A stretch of DNA of 64,000 bases from Nonomuraea angiospora (GTDB taxonomy: Bacteria > Actinomycetota > Actinomycetes > Streptosporangiales > Streptosporangiaceae). Of the stretch, positions 35,791-43,869 are shown piece by piece; positions within the stretch are counted from its first letter, which is position 1, and each line of letters begins with the position of its first letter. A program made the translations under genes and the position numbers. Where the stretch lies: assembly GCF_014873145.1 (NCBI RefSeq), contig NZ_JADBEK010000001.1, positions 2,852,001 through 2,916,000 on the forward strand, written 5' to 3'. Below the pieces are notes generated by a model that had not been told where the DNA came from, did no database searches, and worked only from the letters and a program-made list of their open reading frames with translations.

Positions 35791-36171
35791 ATGAAGTCGA
35801 CGACACGCGGCATGCGCATCGCATCGGTTACCGGCAGCGTCGCCCTGGCCATCCTGGCCTGCGCCGCCCCCGCCACGGCGGCGGCCCCACCCGTCTCCGG
35901 GTCGGCCAGGGCGGGCGACATCTGCCTGTGGAGCGGGCGCGACTACACCGGCTCGTCGTGGTGCTGGAACCCGGGCAACGGCTACGTGGACGTTCCCCCG
36001 GCCCTGCACGACAACGTGGGCTCCTTCACGGCGCACGCCGACGGATGTTTCATCAACTGGATCCACGTCCCCGACCGCAAGGAGACGCGCGTCGTCCGGG
36101 ACGGCGACTACCGCAGGGTCTACAAGGACGACTTCGGCGGCAAGATCGACGCCGTGGCGCCCCGCTGCTGA
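35791..36171 (+). CDS. Secreted peptidase inhibitor I36-family protein
   Basis: A 126-residue protein with a Sec signal peptide (MKSTTRGMRIASVTGSVALA, cleavage after ATA-AAP near residue 30). The mature part has the I36-type pattern CLWSGRDYTGSSWCW, then a short beta-rich fold ending in Cys; four Cys are present. Related proteins are Streptomyces metalloprotease inhibitors of the beta/gamma-crystallin-like fold. The start at ATG 35791 has GAGGAGA 8 bases upstream; the ribosome-site region GAGACCGTAATG is identical to that of the next gene, suggesting a copied or shared leader. Confidence 0.78.
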   Translation: MKSTTRGMRIASVTGSVALAILACAAPATAAAPPVSGSARAGDICLWSGRDYTGSSWCWNPGNGYVDVPPALHDNVGSFTAHADGCFINWIHVPDRKETRVVRDGDYRRVYKDDFGGKIDAVAPRC

Positions 36172-36194
36172 GCCCCTGAGGCGAGCCCGGAAAC

Positions 36195-36238
36195 GCGGGC
36201 CCCGGGCGCACGCGGCACGCGGCGCGAAAGGGGCCCGC
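36195..36238 (+). terminator. Hairpin after the I36 gene
   Basis: GCGGGCCCC (36195-36203) pairs with GGGGCCCGC (36230-36238) over a 26-base loop, 24 bases after the stop. A rho-independent-type stem without a T-run. Confidence 0.5.
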
Positions 36239-36374
36239 ACGCCCGCGTCGACAAGCGCCAGGACATCACCGGCCGAGAGCGCCGGGAATCTAAATGAGCA
36301 GAACGAAACCTTCAGCGGCTCCTTGCGCGTCTCTCAGATAACCAGCCTCATCGGCTGCACGGAGGGAGACCGTA

Positions 36375-37313
36375 ATGGACGTGGTCCTGCTGATTCTCTC
36401 GGTGGCCCTGGCGGCGATCGCCGCCACCATCGCCTTCGCGATCAAACGCGAGCACGCCGCCACCCGGGCGGCCGCGGCCGGAGCCCGCGCTCGCGACCTC
36501 GACCATTACGAACTCGCCTATCTGGCGGGCGGATCCGAGAAAGTGGTCGACACGGCGATCACGCTCCTGGCCGAGAACGGAGAGCTGCGCGTGTCACGGG
36601 GGCCGCGCTTCTACACCGTCTCCAAGGAATCCGCCACGGACGACCCTGTCGAGCGGGAGACGCTGACCGCCGTCGCGGCGAACGACGGCCCGTCGAGGTT
36701 CCTGGTGAGCCGGGCCGTGGGCGGCGGCCCGGCCATGAGGGAGCTGGAGCACCGCCTCGCCGAGCTGGGGCTGATCGTGGCCGAGGCCCGGCTCGCACGG
36801 CTCACGCGACTGACCCGCGGGCTGCGGGTGATCTCCTTCCTGGCGGTCGCGGGGGTCGTCGCGGGGGCGGTCGCACTCGCCGCGGCCCCGGCGTTGCTCC
36901 CGCTGCTCGCCGTGCTCATCCTGGTGGCCACGGGGATCGTCGCGGTGGGCGTGCTCGCCGGCGACAGGAAGTTCAGGCGGGGCAGGCTCACGGCCGACGG
37001 CGCGGCGGAGTTGAGCGAGGTACGCAAGGCGCACCCTGCGGGCTCGGGAAACGGGCCGGTCTACATCGCGCTGTACGGTCACTGGGCACTGCGCGACACG
37101 GACCTGAGCAGGGCGCTGGACACCTACATCCCGCGGACGGCGCCTCGACGCAGGCCGCGGTCGACGTCCAGCAGCAGTAGCAGCAGCAGCGGCGCCGTTT
37201 ACGGGGGTTGCGGCGGATCGGTCGGCAGCGGGTCCGGCTGCGGCAGCGGCTCCTCGGGCTGCGGCGGCGGGTCCGGCTGCGGGGGCGGCGGTTGCGGCGG
37301 TGGAGGCAGCTGA
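36375..37313 (+). CDS. TIGR04222-domain membrane protein with Gly/Ser/Cys tail
   Basis: A 312-residue protein with a transmembrane helix at residues 4-24, a cytosolic middle (LAYLAGGSEKVVDTAI), a hydrophobic hairpin at about residues 155-200 and a C-terminal tail of about 45 residues made almost only of Gly, Ser and Cys. This is the architecture of the TIGR04222 family, whose function is unknown. GGAGGGAGA at 36361-36369 is the ribosome site. Many Cys in the tail suggest metal binding or disulfide exchange. Directly after the stop the tail-coding DNA is repeated, see the repeat feature. Confidence 0.82.
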   Translation: MDVVLLILSVALAAIAATIAFAIKREHAATRAAAAGARARDLDHYELAYLAGGSEKVVDTAITLLAENGELRVSRGPRFYTVSKESATDDPVERETLTAVAANDGPSRFLVSRAVGGGPAMRELEHRLAELGLIVAEARLARLTRLTRGLRVISFLAVAGVVAGAVALAAAPALLPLLAVLILVATGIVAVGVLAGDRKFRRGRLTADGAAELSEVRKAHPAGSGNGPVYIALYGHWALRDTDLSRALDTYIPRTAPRRRPRSTSSSSSSSSGAVYGGCGGSVGSGSGCGSGSSGCGGGSGCGGGGCGGGGS

Positions 37314-37390
37314 CTGCGCGGGGCCGCGGTTGCGGCGGAGGCAGCTGACCTGCGGGGGTGCCGCGGTTGCGGCGGCGGAGGCAGCTGACC
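37288..37390 (+). repeat. Threefold repeat of the tail-and-stop sequence
   Basis: The segment GCGGTTGCGGCGG-(T/A)-GGAGGCAGCTGAC, which encodes the last residues and the stop of the TIGR04222 gene, appears three times: near 37288-37314, 37324-37350 and 37361-37390. Copies 2 and 3 add CTGC after the stop. They look like slippage products beyond the gene end. Confidence 0.7.
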
Positions 37391-37452
37391 TGCCCGAGCG
37401 CGCAGCCCGGCGCGATGCGGGCCCGTGCGTGGCGTGACACCGCCGCTTTGAC

Positions 37453-37472
37453 AGGCAAGTGACGACTTGCCT
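37453..37472. promoter_or_regulatory. ArsR-type operator
   Basis: AGGCAAGTGACGACTTGCCT is a perfect 8-4-8 inverted repeat ending 11 bases before the ArsR start. It matches the CAAGT/ACTTG pattern of SdpR-like ArsR operators, so the regulator likely represses its own operon. Confidence 0.75.
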
Positions 37473-37483
37473 ATCATCGCCGC

Positions 37484-37771
37484 ATGGGCGACCTCTTCAA
37501 GGCCCTGGCCGACCCCACCCGGCGCACCATCCTCGACGAGCTGACCGAACACGACGGCCAGACCCTGTTCGAGATCTGTGTCCGCCTGACGAGCCGGCAT
37601 CAGCTGAGCCTGACCCGGCAGGCCGTGTCCCAGCATCTGGCGGTGCTGGAGGAGGCCGGCCTGATCACCACGCGCAAGCAGGGGCGGTACAAGTTCCACC
37701 ACCTCGACACCGCCCCCCTGGCCGCCATCTTCGAACGGTGGCCGATCACCAGCAAAGGACAGACACCGTGA
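37484..37771 (+). CDS. ArsR/SdpR-family HTH regulator
   Basis: A 95-residue winged-helix protein. It opens LFKALADPTRRTILDEL and has the recognition helix TRQAVSQHLAVLEEAGL, followed by wing TRKQGRYKFHHL. There is no metal-binding Cys pair in the helix, so it is unlikely to be a metal sensor; SdpR-like control by protein or small molecule is more likely. Its stop overlaps the start of the VOC gene (GTGA), and a perfect operator lies just upstream, so the two genes are an autoregulated pair. Confidence 0.9.
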   Translation: MGDLFKALADPTRRTILDELTEHDGQTLFEICVRLTSRHQLSLTRQAVSQHLAVLEEAGLITTRKQGRYKFHHLDTAPLAAIFERWPITSKGQTP

Positions 37772-38154
37772 AGATCTACATCACCAGCGTGTTCGTGGAC
37801 GACCAGGAGAAGGCCCTCGCCTTCTACACCGGCGTGCTCGGCTTCGGCAAGAAGCGCGCCATCCCGCTGGGCGGCGCCCAGTGGCTGACGGTCGTCTCGC
37901 CGGAGGACCCCGACGGCACGGAGCTGCTGCTCGAACCGGATGGGCACCCCGCGGTCGGGCCCTACAAGAAGGCGCTGGTCGCCGACGGCATTCCGGCCGC
38001 CTCGTTCCAGGTCCCGGACGTCCAGGCGGAGTACGAGCGGCTGCGCGGGCTGGGGGTGACGTTCACGCAGGAGCCGCTGGCGGCGGGGCCGGTGACCATG
38101 GCGGTCTTCGACGACACCTGCGGGAACCTGATCCAGATCGTGACCCCTGCCTAG
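37768..38154 (+). CDS. VOC-family (glyoxalase/dioxygenase-like) protein
   Basis: A 128-residue single-domain vicinal-oxygen-chelate protein starting at GTG 37768. It shows the usual paired beta-alpha-beta-beta units: ITSVFVDDQEKALAFYTGVLGF and VPDVQAEYERLRGLGVTF, ending in FDDTCGNLIQIV. Such proteins bind a metal through His/Glu and act as glyoxalases, dioxygenases or bleomycin-type binding proteins. The exact activity cannot be told. Coupled translation with the ArsR regulator implies induction by the regulator's signal. Confidence 0.87.
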   Translation: MKIYITSVFVDDQEKALAFYTGVLGFGKKRAIPLGGAQWLTVVSPEDPDGTELLLEPDGHPAVGPYKKALVADGIPAASFQVPDVQAEYERLRGLGVTFTQEPLAAGPVTMAVFDDTCGNLIQIVTPA

Positions 38155-38211
38155 TGGCGCTTGGTCACGATCGGGCGTGACGGGCTGCGGCCGAGGACGA
38201 GGCGGCACAGG

Positions 38212-38230
38212 CTCCGCCGTAGTGGCGGAG
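38212..38230. terminator. Short hairpin between convergent genes
   Basis: CTCCGCC (38212-38218) pairs with GGCGGAG (38224-38230) over GTAGT, between the VOC gene and the NmrA-type gene. A second stem (GTCACG 38164-38169 with CGTGAC 38176-38181) precedes it. Confidence 0.5.
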
Positions 38231-38241
38231 GCGGAGGTGGA

Positions 38242-39096
38242 TCAGGCGGTGCGGAAGGCGCCGGCGTTACGTGCGCACCAGGCGGCGAAGGTGCGGGGCT
38301 TGCGCCGGAGCAGGCGCTCCACGGTTCCGGTGCGGAAGCCGGCGGTGTCGGCGCGCATGAGGTGGAACCCCTCGATGATGGCCTCGGCCAGCGCCGGGGG
38401 CGCCCCGTTGGGAAATCGGGAGGCGACGGCCTCCTCCGCGGTGGTCACCGCGCGGACCGCGAGCTCCCTGCCGGCCGCCGCGGCGAGGATCTCGACCTGC
38501 TCGGTGACGGTGAACAGCTCCTCGCCGGTGAGGACGTACTCCTGATCTTGGTGGCCGTCACCGGTCAGGGCCAGGGCGGCGACGGCGGCGATGTCGGCGG
38601 GGTCGATCGGCGCGTATCGGCCAGGGCCGACCGGATCGAGGACGTAGCCCGCCTCGCGGATGGTGGGCAGCCAGTCGAAGGCGTTGGTCATGAAGCCGCC
38701 GGGCCGCAGGAAGGTGGCCGGGATGCCGGACGCGCGGATGGCCTGCTCGCGTTCGTGGTGCCAGCGGCCCATGGCGGGCATGGGGTCGCCGAGCACGTTG
38801 AACGAGGACAGGTGCACGATGTGGCGCACCCCGGCGGAGCGGGCGGCGGCGACGGCATGCCGGGTGTGGTCGAGGCCGATGCCGGGGGTGAGCAGGAACA
38901 GCCGGTCGGCTCCGGCGAAGGCGGGCGGCAGCGTCGCCGGGTCGCCCAGGTCCCCCACGACGCGTTCGGCCCGCTCGGGCAATGCGGCGGCGCGGGCCGG
39001 GTCGCGGACCAGCACGCGGAACGGCACGCCGGTCTCGTCCAGCTCGCGGACGAGCTCGCGACCGACGTTTCCGGTGGCACCGGTGACCAGTATCAT
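38242..39096 (-). CDS. NmrA-type NAD(P)H-binding oxidoreductase
   Basis: A 284-residue intact member of the family represented by the broken gene at 6367-7231. It starts MILVTGATGNVGREL with the TGATGNVG dinucleotide motif, and shows the typical SSFNVLG segment and a later HxxxE stretch. Such proteins are often quinone or azo reductases or redox-sensing regulators. It is transcribed away from a MarR gene across a 16-bp inverted repeat, so the MarR protein probably controls it. Substrate unknown. Confidence 0.85.
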   Translation of the reverse strand: MILVTGATGNVGRELVRELDETGVPFRVLVRDPARAAALPERAERVVGDLGDPATLPPAFAGADRLFLLTPGIGLDHTRHAVAAARSAGVRHIVHLSSFNVLGDPMPAMGRWHHEREQAIRASGIPATFLRPGGFMTNAFDWLPTIREAGYVLDPVGPGRYAPIDPADIAAVAALALTGDGHQDQEYVLTGEELFTVTEQVEILAAAAGRELAVRAVTTAEEAVASRFPNGAPPALAEAIIEGFHLMRADTAGFRTGTVERLLRRKPRTFAAWCARNAGAFRTA

Positions 39097-39108
39097 GAGA
39101 ACCCCTAA

Positions 39109-39155
39109 ATCGTGTACCGGTTAATGATCGGGGGGAACGTTAACCGGTACACGAT
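39109..39155. promoter_or_regulatory. Long perfect inverted repeat, MarR operator candidate
   Basis: ATCGTGTACCGGTTAA (39109-39124) and TTAACCGGTACACGAT (39140-39155) are perfect 16-bp arms around a 15-base spacer. They fill the 87-base gap between the divergent NmrA-type and MarR genes, where a dimeric repressor would block both promoters. The AACCGGT core is the likely half-site. Confidence 0.8.
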
Positions 39156-39183
39156 CTGCTGTCAATCACCGGAGGACCCGGAC

Positions 39184-39624
39184 GTGCCCGAATTCCTGGA
39201 CGTGCACAGCAAGACGTCGAAGGCGCTGCGGGCGGCGGCCGAGGCGGCCGTGCGGCGTCACGGGCTGCATCTGGGACAAGATCACCTCCTCGCGGTGCTG
39301 TGGCAGCAGGACGGCCGCACCCCCGGCGAGGTCGCCGCCGCGCTGAACGTCACCACCCCCAACGTCGTCAAGGCGGCCACCCGGATGGCCGCGGCGGGCC
39401 TGCTCACCCGGCGCCGCGACGACCGCGACAACCGGCTGGTCCGGCTGTGGCTCACCGACGCCGGACGCGCCCTGCAGGCCCCCATCGAGAGGGAACGGCG
39501 GTCGCTCGAGGAGCAGGTCACCGCCGACCTCACCGAGACGGAGCGCGAACACCTCCTCAGCGCGCTGAGGAAGATCCACCGATCGGCGAACGCCCTACTG
39601 GAGGCCCCCCTCGACCACCCCTGA
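39184..39624 (+). CDS. MarR-family regulator
   Basis: A 146-residue winged-helix protein. The start is GTG 39184 with GGAGGA 7 bases upstream. The recognition region reads TPGEVAAALNVTTPNVVKAATRMAAAGLL followed by a wing RRRDDRDNRLVRLWLT, typical of MarR. It probably represses itself and the divergent NmrA-type gene through the inverted repeat between them. Its 3' end overlaps the convergent nitroreductase by 30 bases. Confidence 0.9.
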   Translation: MPEFLDVHSKTSKALRAAAEAAVRRHGLHLGQDHLLAVLWQQDGRTPGEVAAALNVTTPNVVKAATRMAAAGLLTRRRDDRDNRLVRLWLTDAGRALQAPIERERRSLEEQVTADLTETEREHLLSALRKIHRSANALLEAPLDHP

Positions 39625-40224
39625 CGCCGCCCCGCTCCACGAGCCGCGGTGCACGACCTCCTCCAACGGCCTCCTGCCGCGCTTCAGCGAGGGCGAGCGC
39701 TTGTCCTGCGCCCGGTAGCCCACGCTGATCACCCCGATCGGCGTGTACGCCTCGGGCACCCCGAAGGCCTCCTTGAACGCCTCCGTCCGCCCGCCCGGCG
39801 GGATCCCGAAGAAGCAGGCGCCCAGCCCCTCGTCGACCGCGGTCAGCAGCATCAGCAGCGAGGCGAACCCGGTGTCGATGTCCCAGTACGGCACCGGCCA
39901 GCGGGCCTCGTCCCGGTCCTCCCAGCCCTTGTCGCGCTCGGCGTACCGGTCGAGGTAGGCCTGCTTGTGCGACAGGGCGACGATCAGCAGCGGCGCCCGC
40001 CGCAGCCCCACTCCCCATTCGGAGTCGTCGGTGGACGCCTCCCAGAACCGCTCGCGGTCGGCCGGATCCTCCAGCACCAGGAACGCCCAGCCCTGGCTGA
40101 ACCCGGCAGAGGGCGCGTGCAGCGCGTTGCCGAGGATCCGGTCGACGACAGCGGCGGGCACCGCACGGTCCGGGTCGTAGTTCCGGACCATGCGGCGCCG
40201 CCGTACCACCTCTTGAAACTCCAT
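39595..40224 (-). CDS. Nitroreductase-family flavoprotein
   Basis: A 209-residue protein opening with the nitroreductase pattern EFQEVVRRRRMVRNYDPDRAVP. It has APSAGFSQGW in the FMN-binding region and a later GLGACFFGIPP segment. These flavoproteins reduce nitro compounds or quinones, or serve as dehydrogenases with FMN and NAD(P)H. The start is 5 bases after the stop of the metzincin gene on the same strand, so it may be co-transcribed with it, though no functional link is evident. Proximity to a MarR and an NmrA-type reductase may indicate a redox-stress cluster. Confidence 0.88.
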   Translation of the reverse strand: MEFQEVVRRRRMVRNYDPDRAVPAAVVDRILGNALHAPSAGFSQGWAFLVLEDPADRERFWEASTDDSEWGVGLRRAPLLIVALSHKQAYLDRYAERDKGWEDRDEARWPVPYWDIDTGFASLLMLLTAVDEGLGACFFGIPPGGRTEAFKEAFGVPEAYTPIGVISVGYRAQDKRSPSLKRGRRPLEEVVHRGSWSGAASGVVEGGLQ

Positions 40225-40229
40225 AGGGG

Positions 40230-43200
40230 TCAGTATCGCTCGGCGACCCCTGTGTTGATCTCGACGAGGGCCACCATCGCGTCCGTGACGCCGATGAGGC
40301 CGGGGTCGGCGAGGGTCCGCTGCGCGTGCTTGGCGGCCTCGCCGACCGTGTGCAGGTGCAGCCGCTCGATCGTGATCGTGCGCACGGCCGTCGCCGCGTT
40401 GATCCGCCTGCTGCCCAGGTTGAAGTACGTGGTCAGCAGCTCGGCGCGCAGGTTGCGCGGCGGCAGCAGCGGCAGCGTGAACGCGGCCGCCACCTCCTGC
40501 TGGGACAGCCGGCCGTCGGGCGCCGAGCCGTCGATCCCGTCGAAGCGGGTGTCGGTGGCCTGGACCCTGGCCAGCAGCTCATCCGTCCGCATCGAGGGGA
40601 AGGCCAGCCAGATGCCCTGCGGGCGCGGGTCCCTGCTCGGCGCGGTCTCGGTCACGGTGCTGGCGGAGGTGGCCGTGGCCGGGGTGTAGGTGCAGCCGTT
40701 GGCGTTGCCGTAGGAGACCTGCGACTGCCCGGTCAGGACGGTCCCGCCCACCACGAGCAGGCTGGAACGGCTGGTGAAGGCCACGGTCGTGGTCGAACCG
40801 GCCGCCAGCGTGCCCAGGTTCCAGGTCAGCGTGCCGTTGTCCACCGCACCGGGCTTGGGGCCCGCGCCCTTGTCGAGGGCGGCGCTGTAGTACACCTCGG
40901 GCGGCAGCTTGTAGGTGAGCTTGGCTCCGGTGGCGCTCGCGCCTCCGGTGTTCTTCACCGTCAGCGTGGTCGTCACCGCCTCGGCAGCGCCGGCGGTGGG
41001 CGTCGCGCTCGCCGCCAGGGTGAGCTTCGGCGCCTTGACCGCGGTCGAGGCCTTGCCGGTGTTGTCGGACGTGTCCTCCTCCGCGCCGCCTGCCACGTTC
41101 TTGCCCACGACGGTGGCGGAGTTGGTGACCGTGGCGGCGTCGTCGGTCGCGCACGGGATCGCGTAGGTGAAGGTCTCGCTGCGGCTCGCCCCGGCGGCCA
41201 GGTCGGGCAGGTCGCGGGTGACGGCGGTGCCGTCGGGCAGCGTGTCGGTGAGCTTGACGGACTCCGCCCCGCCCTTGCCGACGTTGTCCACCTTGACCGT
41301 GTACGTGAGGGTGTCGCCGGGCTCGGCCGACTCCTTGTCGACGGTCTTGGTGGTGGCCAGGTCGGGGGTGTAGAAGTCCTGGAAGCCGGCCTCGATCCTG
41401 GCCGCGGTCACGAAGTCGATCTCACGGCCGGAATCGACGCCCGCGCCGGGCTTGGAGACGTCGAGCTTCAGGTGTCCCCAGTCGTCGTAGTCGGTGAGGA
41501 TCGGGTCGCGGCCCTTGTCGTCGCTGCCCACCAGCGGCGTCGACTGGCACTTGTTGTCGGGCCCCTGGATGATCGCGTCGTTGAACTGGATGTCGTCATT
41601 CATCCTGGTGGAGTCGATCGTGTTGTTGGTGCCCGCCAGGACGCACACGTCGTCTTCAGAGTTGATGTCGGCCGCGATCGTGGGCGGGTCCTCCGTCCCG
41701 TTCACGTTCCAGTCCAGCCAGTCGACGGCCGGGTCGACCGGGCCGTACTGCTCCGGCTTGCTGGGGATCTTCCAGCGGGCGTAGTCGTCGCCGGGGCCGA
41801 TGGCCTTGCTCTCGTCGAGGTGATCGCGGTCGAGCCGGGGCATCTTGCCCCGGCTGTAGTCCAGGCGGCGGGGCGCCGGGTCCACGCCCGTCGGGATGCC
41901 CGCCGGCTCGTAGGCGTAGTTCATGATGCTGAGGTAGTTGGGCTTGTAGTTGGTCCGGGTGTCGCCGCCGTGGGCGAGCCCGAGCGCGTGTCCCAGCTCG
42001 TGCATCAGCGTGCCGGCCTGGTCGCGGGCCGTACCGGAGAAGACGACGTCCGGACCGCTGCCCACCTTCATCAGCTGGATGTCGTCGGAGCCCTTCTTGA
42101 CCTTGCTGTTGCAGACGTGGTCGGGGCCGACGCCGATCAGGTTGTCCTTGGGGAAGTCGTCTCCCACCACGGCGGAGTCCACCTTGCCGTTCGGGCCTCC
42201 GTCGACGCACCACGTGCGCCACTCGCCGAGCGTGACGATGAAGTCGCGGTTGCCGCGGCCGGGGTCGCAGCACCGGCCGGAGACCATGCTCCCGGCGAAG
42301 AGGTCGTGGGCGAAGATCGTGTAGTGCGCGTACGGCGCCAGCTCCTTGGGCAGGTCGGCCGTCCTGGCGTTGGCGAAGGCGGCGTCCGTCTCCGTCATCA
42401 CGGCCTGCTCCGGGATGCCCGTGCCGACCATGGGGATGAAGTCCACCCCGTCGTCCAGCGGGACACCGCCGTACGGGCAGGGCTGGGTGGCCTTGACCGG
42501 GCCGTCCTCGAAGGCGCGCCTGAGCTCCTGGAGCGCGGCGTCCTTGGGCTTGTGGGTGTGCTGGGCGTCGCCGGTCATCCAGTCGATCCAGACGATGACC
42601 GTCTTGCGGCAGGGGTTGGCGCCCAGCTGCTTCAGGTCGAACTTCATCGAGTCGTCGGGGTTGCGGATGCCGAAGCGCTCGATGACGTCGGGGATGCCGT
42701 CGCCGTCGATGTCGGGCAGCGGGCCGCTGGTCCGCTCGATCTTGAAGCCGATCCCCGCGCGCTTGCCGTCGTGCGCGTTGGGGAAGTTGGGGTCGCCGTC
42801 GCCCTCCACGTAGGTCTGGCCCGGCGTGAGCAGGTCGCCGGGGTCGGTCCAGGTGTCGGTGCCGATGTCGTACTGGAGCTCGAGGTCGTCGTCCTGGTTC
42901 TGCGGGCTGATGTCCAGCTTGTCGTCGCCGCCGTTGAGGCCGCCGTCCTCGTCCCAGAGGCGGATGAGGATGGGCACCTTGGTGGTGTCGTCCGGGACCT
43001 GCACGTCCTGGGTGAAGATCCACGGAGGGTCGAACACGCTGGGATCGAAGTCGTCGTCCTCCACCGCGCTCCTGCGCTGCAGGTCGCCGTTCCCGATGCG
43101 GATCTCGGGGAAGTAGTTGCCCGTGCCGTTGTCGGGGCTCTCGATCTGGTGGATCTTGTTGATCGTGAGCCGGAGCGTGACGCCCGTACTGGCCTGAGCG

Positions 43201-43265
43201 GCGGGGGTGTCGACCACCACCACCAGGCTGAGCGCCATCAGGAATAACACTGTGAGTAAGCGCAT
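40230..43265 (-). CDS. Secreted metzincin-type zinc metalloprotease with DUF11-like repeats
   Basis: A 1011-residue protein starting at ATG 43265 with a Sec signal peptide (MRLLTVLFLMALSLVVVV). The zinc motif is HELGHALGLAH (His422, Glu423, His426, His432), followed by the Met-turn LSIMNYA; this is the metzincin pattern. Upstream (about residues 180-210) is an EF-hand-like Asp-rich loop (PDIDGDGIPDVIE). The C-terminal third has two DUF11-like beta domains (TKTVDKESAEPGDTLTYTV and APKLTLAASATPTAGAAEAV), which commonly mediate surface or matrix attachment. It should be an extracellular calcium- and zinc-dependent protease. The start 33 bases upstream is less likely because the signal peptide begins here. 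Confidence 0.85.
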   Translation of the reverse strand: MRLLTVLFLMALSLVVVVDTPAAQASTGVTLRLTINKIHQIESPDNGTGNYFPEIRIGNGDLQRRSAVEDDDFDPSVFDPPWIFTQDVQVPDDTTKVPILIRLWDEDGGLNGGDDKLDISPQNQDDDLELQYDIGTDTWTDPGDLLTPGQTYVEGDGDPNFPNAHDGKRAGIGFKIERTSGPLPDIDGDGIPDVIERFGIRNPDDSMKFDLKQLGANPCRKTVIVWIDWMTGDAQHTHKPKDAALQELRRAFEDGPVKATQPCPYGGVPLDDGVDFIPMVGTGIPEQAVMTETDAAFANARTADLPKELAPYAHYTIFAHDLFAGSMVSGRCCDPGRGNRDFIVTLGEWRTWCVDGGPNGKVDSAVVGDDFPKDNLIGVGPDHVCNSKVKKGSDDIQLMKVGSGPDVVFSGTARDQAGTLMHELGHALGLAHGGDTRTNYKPNYLSIMNYAYEPAGIPTGVDPAPRRLDYSRGKMPRLDRDHLDESKAIGPGDDYARWKIPSKPEQYGPVDPAVDWLDWNVNGTEDPPTIAADINSEDDVCVLAGTNNTIDSTRMNDDIQFNDAIIQGPDNKCQSTPLVGSDDKGRDPILTDYDDWGHLKLDVSKPGAGVDSGREIDFVTAARIEAGFQDFYTPDLATTKTVDKESAEPGDTLTYTVKVDNVGKGGAESVKLTDTLPDGTAVTRDLPDLAAGASRSETFTYAIPCATDDAATVTNSATVVGKNVAGGAEEDTSDNTGKASTAVKAPKLTLAASATPTAGAAEAVTTTLTVKNTGGASATGAKLTYKLPPEVYYSAALDKGAGPKPGAVDNGTLTWNLGTLAAGSTTTVAFTSRSSLLVVGGTVLTGQSQVSYGNANGCTYTPATATSASTVTETAPSRDPRPQGIWLAFPSMRTDELLARVQATDTRFDGIDGSAPDGRLSQQEVAAAFTLPLLPPRNLRAELLTTYFNLGSRRINAATAVRTITIERLHLHTVGEAAKHAQRTLADPGLIGVTDAMVALVEINTGVAERY

Positions 43266-43350
43266 GCTGCCAGGATGAAGTGACCTCGCCGAAAGCACAT
43301 GAGTAGGGTCTACTCAGAACCCGGAGCGCCTCTCGCTCGTCATACCCATC

Positions 43351-43833
43351 ATGATGAAGCTCATGATCGCCGTGGCCGCCACCTTGACGCTCGGCGCCTC
43401 CCCCGCCCTCGCCCAGACCAAGCCGGTTCTCGGCCCGAACGGCCTCGGCGGGGTGAAGCTCGGCATGTCGCTCAAGCAGGCCAGGGCCACCGGCACGCTC
43501 ACCAAGAAGATCGACGGCGGCGCCGCCGGCTGCTCGGGCTGGGACCTGAAGAAGTATCCGACCGGCAAGGACAACGTCGGCCTGTACATCTCGCCGAAGC
43601 TGGGCGTGGCCGCCATCTTCGCGCCCAAGACCGCCAAGACCCCCGAAGGCGTGGCGATCGGGACGGCCGCGTCGCAGTTGAAGAAGCTCTACCCGCGCCT
43701 CAAGCAGGACACGCACGGCTTCTGGGTGACCACGGTGCCGGGCAACAAGCAGGCCTACTACTCCTTCACCGTCCTGCACGGCAAGGTCAAGGAGTTCGGC
43801 ATGGCCCTGAACAAGCAGGACTGCTTCAACTGA
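43351..43833 (+). CDS. Secreted protein of unknown function
   Basis: A 160-residue protein with a clear signal peptide (MMKLMIAVAATLTLGASPALA-Q). The mature part is rich in Lys and Gly with strands such as GLGGVKLGMSLKQA and EGVAIGTAASQLKKLYP, and has two Cys far apart (one near the C terminus). No known domain was recognised. It is divergent from the metzincin gene and shares the 85-base promoter region with it, so co-regulation is possible. Confidence 0.62.
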   Translation: MMKLMIAVAATLTLGASPALAQTKPVLGPNGLGGVKLGMSLKQARATGTLTKKIDGGAAGCSGWDLKKYPTGKDNVGLYISPKLGVAAIFAPKTAKTPEGVAIGTAASQLKKLYPRLKQDTHGFWVTTVPGNKQAYYSFTVLHGKVKEFGMALNKQDCFN

Positions 43834-43863
43834 GCGGTCCGACCCTCCGCAGGGGCGCCGCTC
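43832..43863. terminator. Hairpin between convergent genes
   Basis: GAGCGG (43832-43837) pairs with CCGCTC (43858-43863), with an inner CCCT/AGGG stem. It separates the secreted protein gene and the mannosidase gene. Confidence 0.45.
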
Positions 43864-43869
43864 GTCAGG

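Noticed and set aside
40326..43247. Long plus-strand frame opposite the metzincin gene
   Set aside because: Val/Gly/Arg-rich shadow; the minus strand carries a signal peptide and a complete zinc motif.
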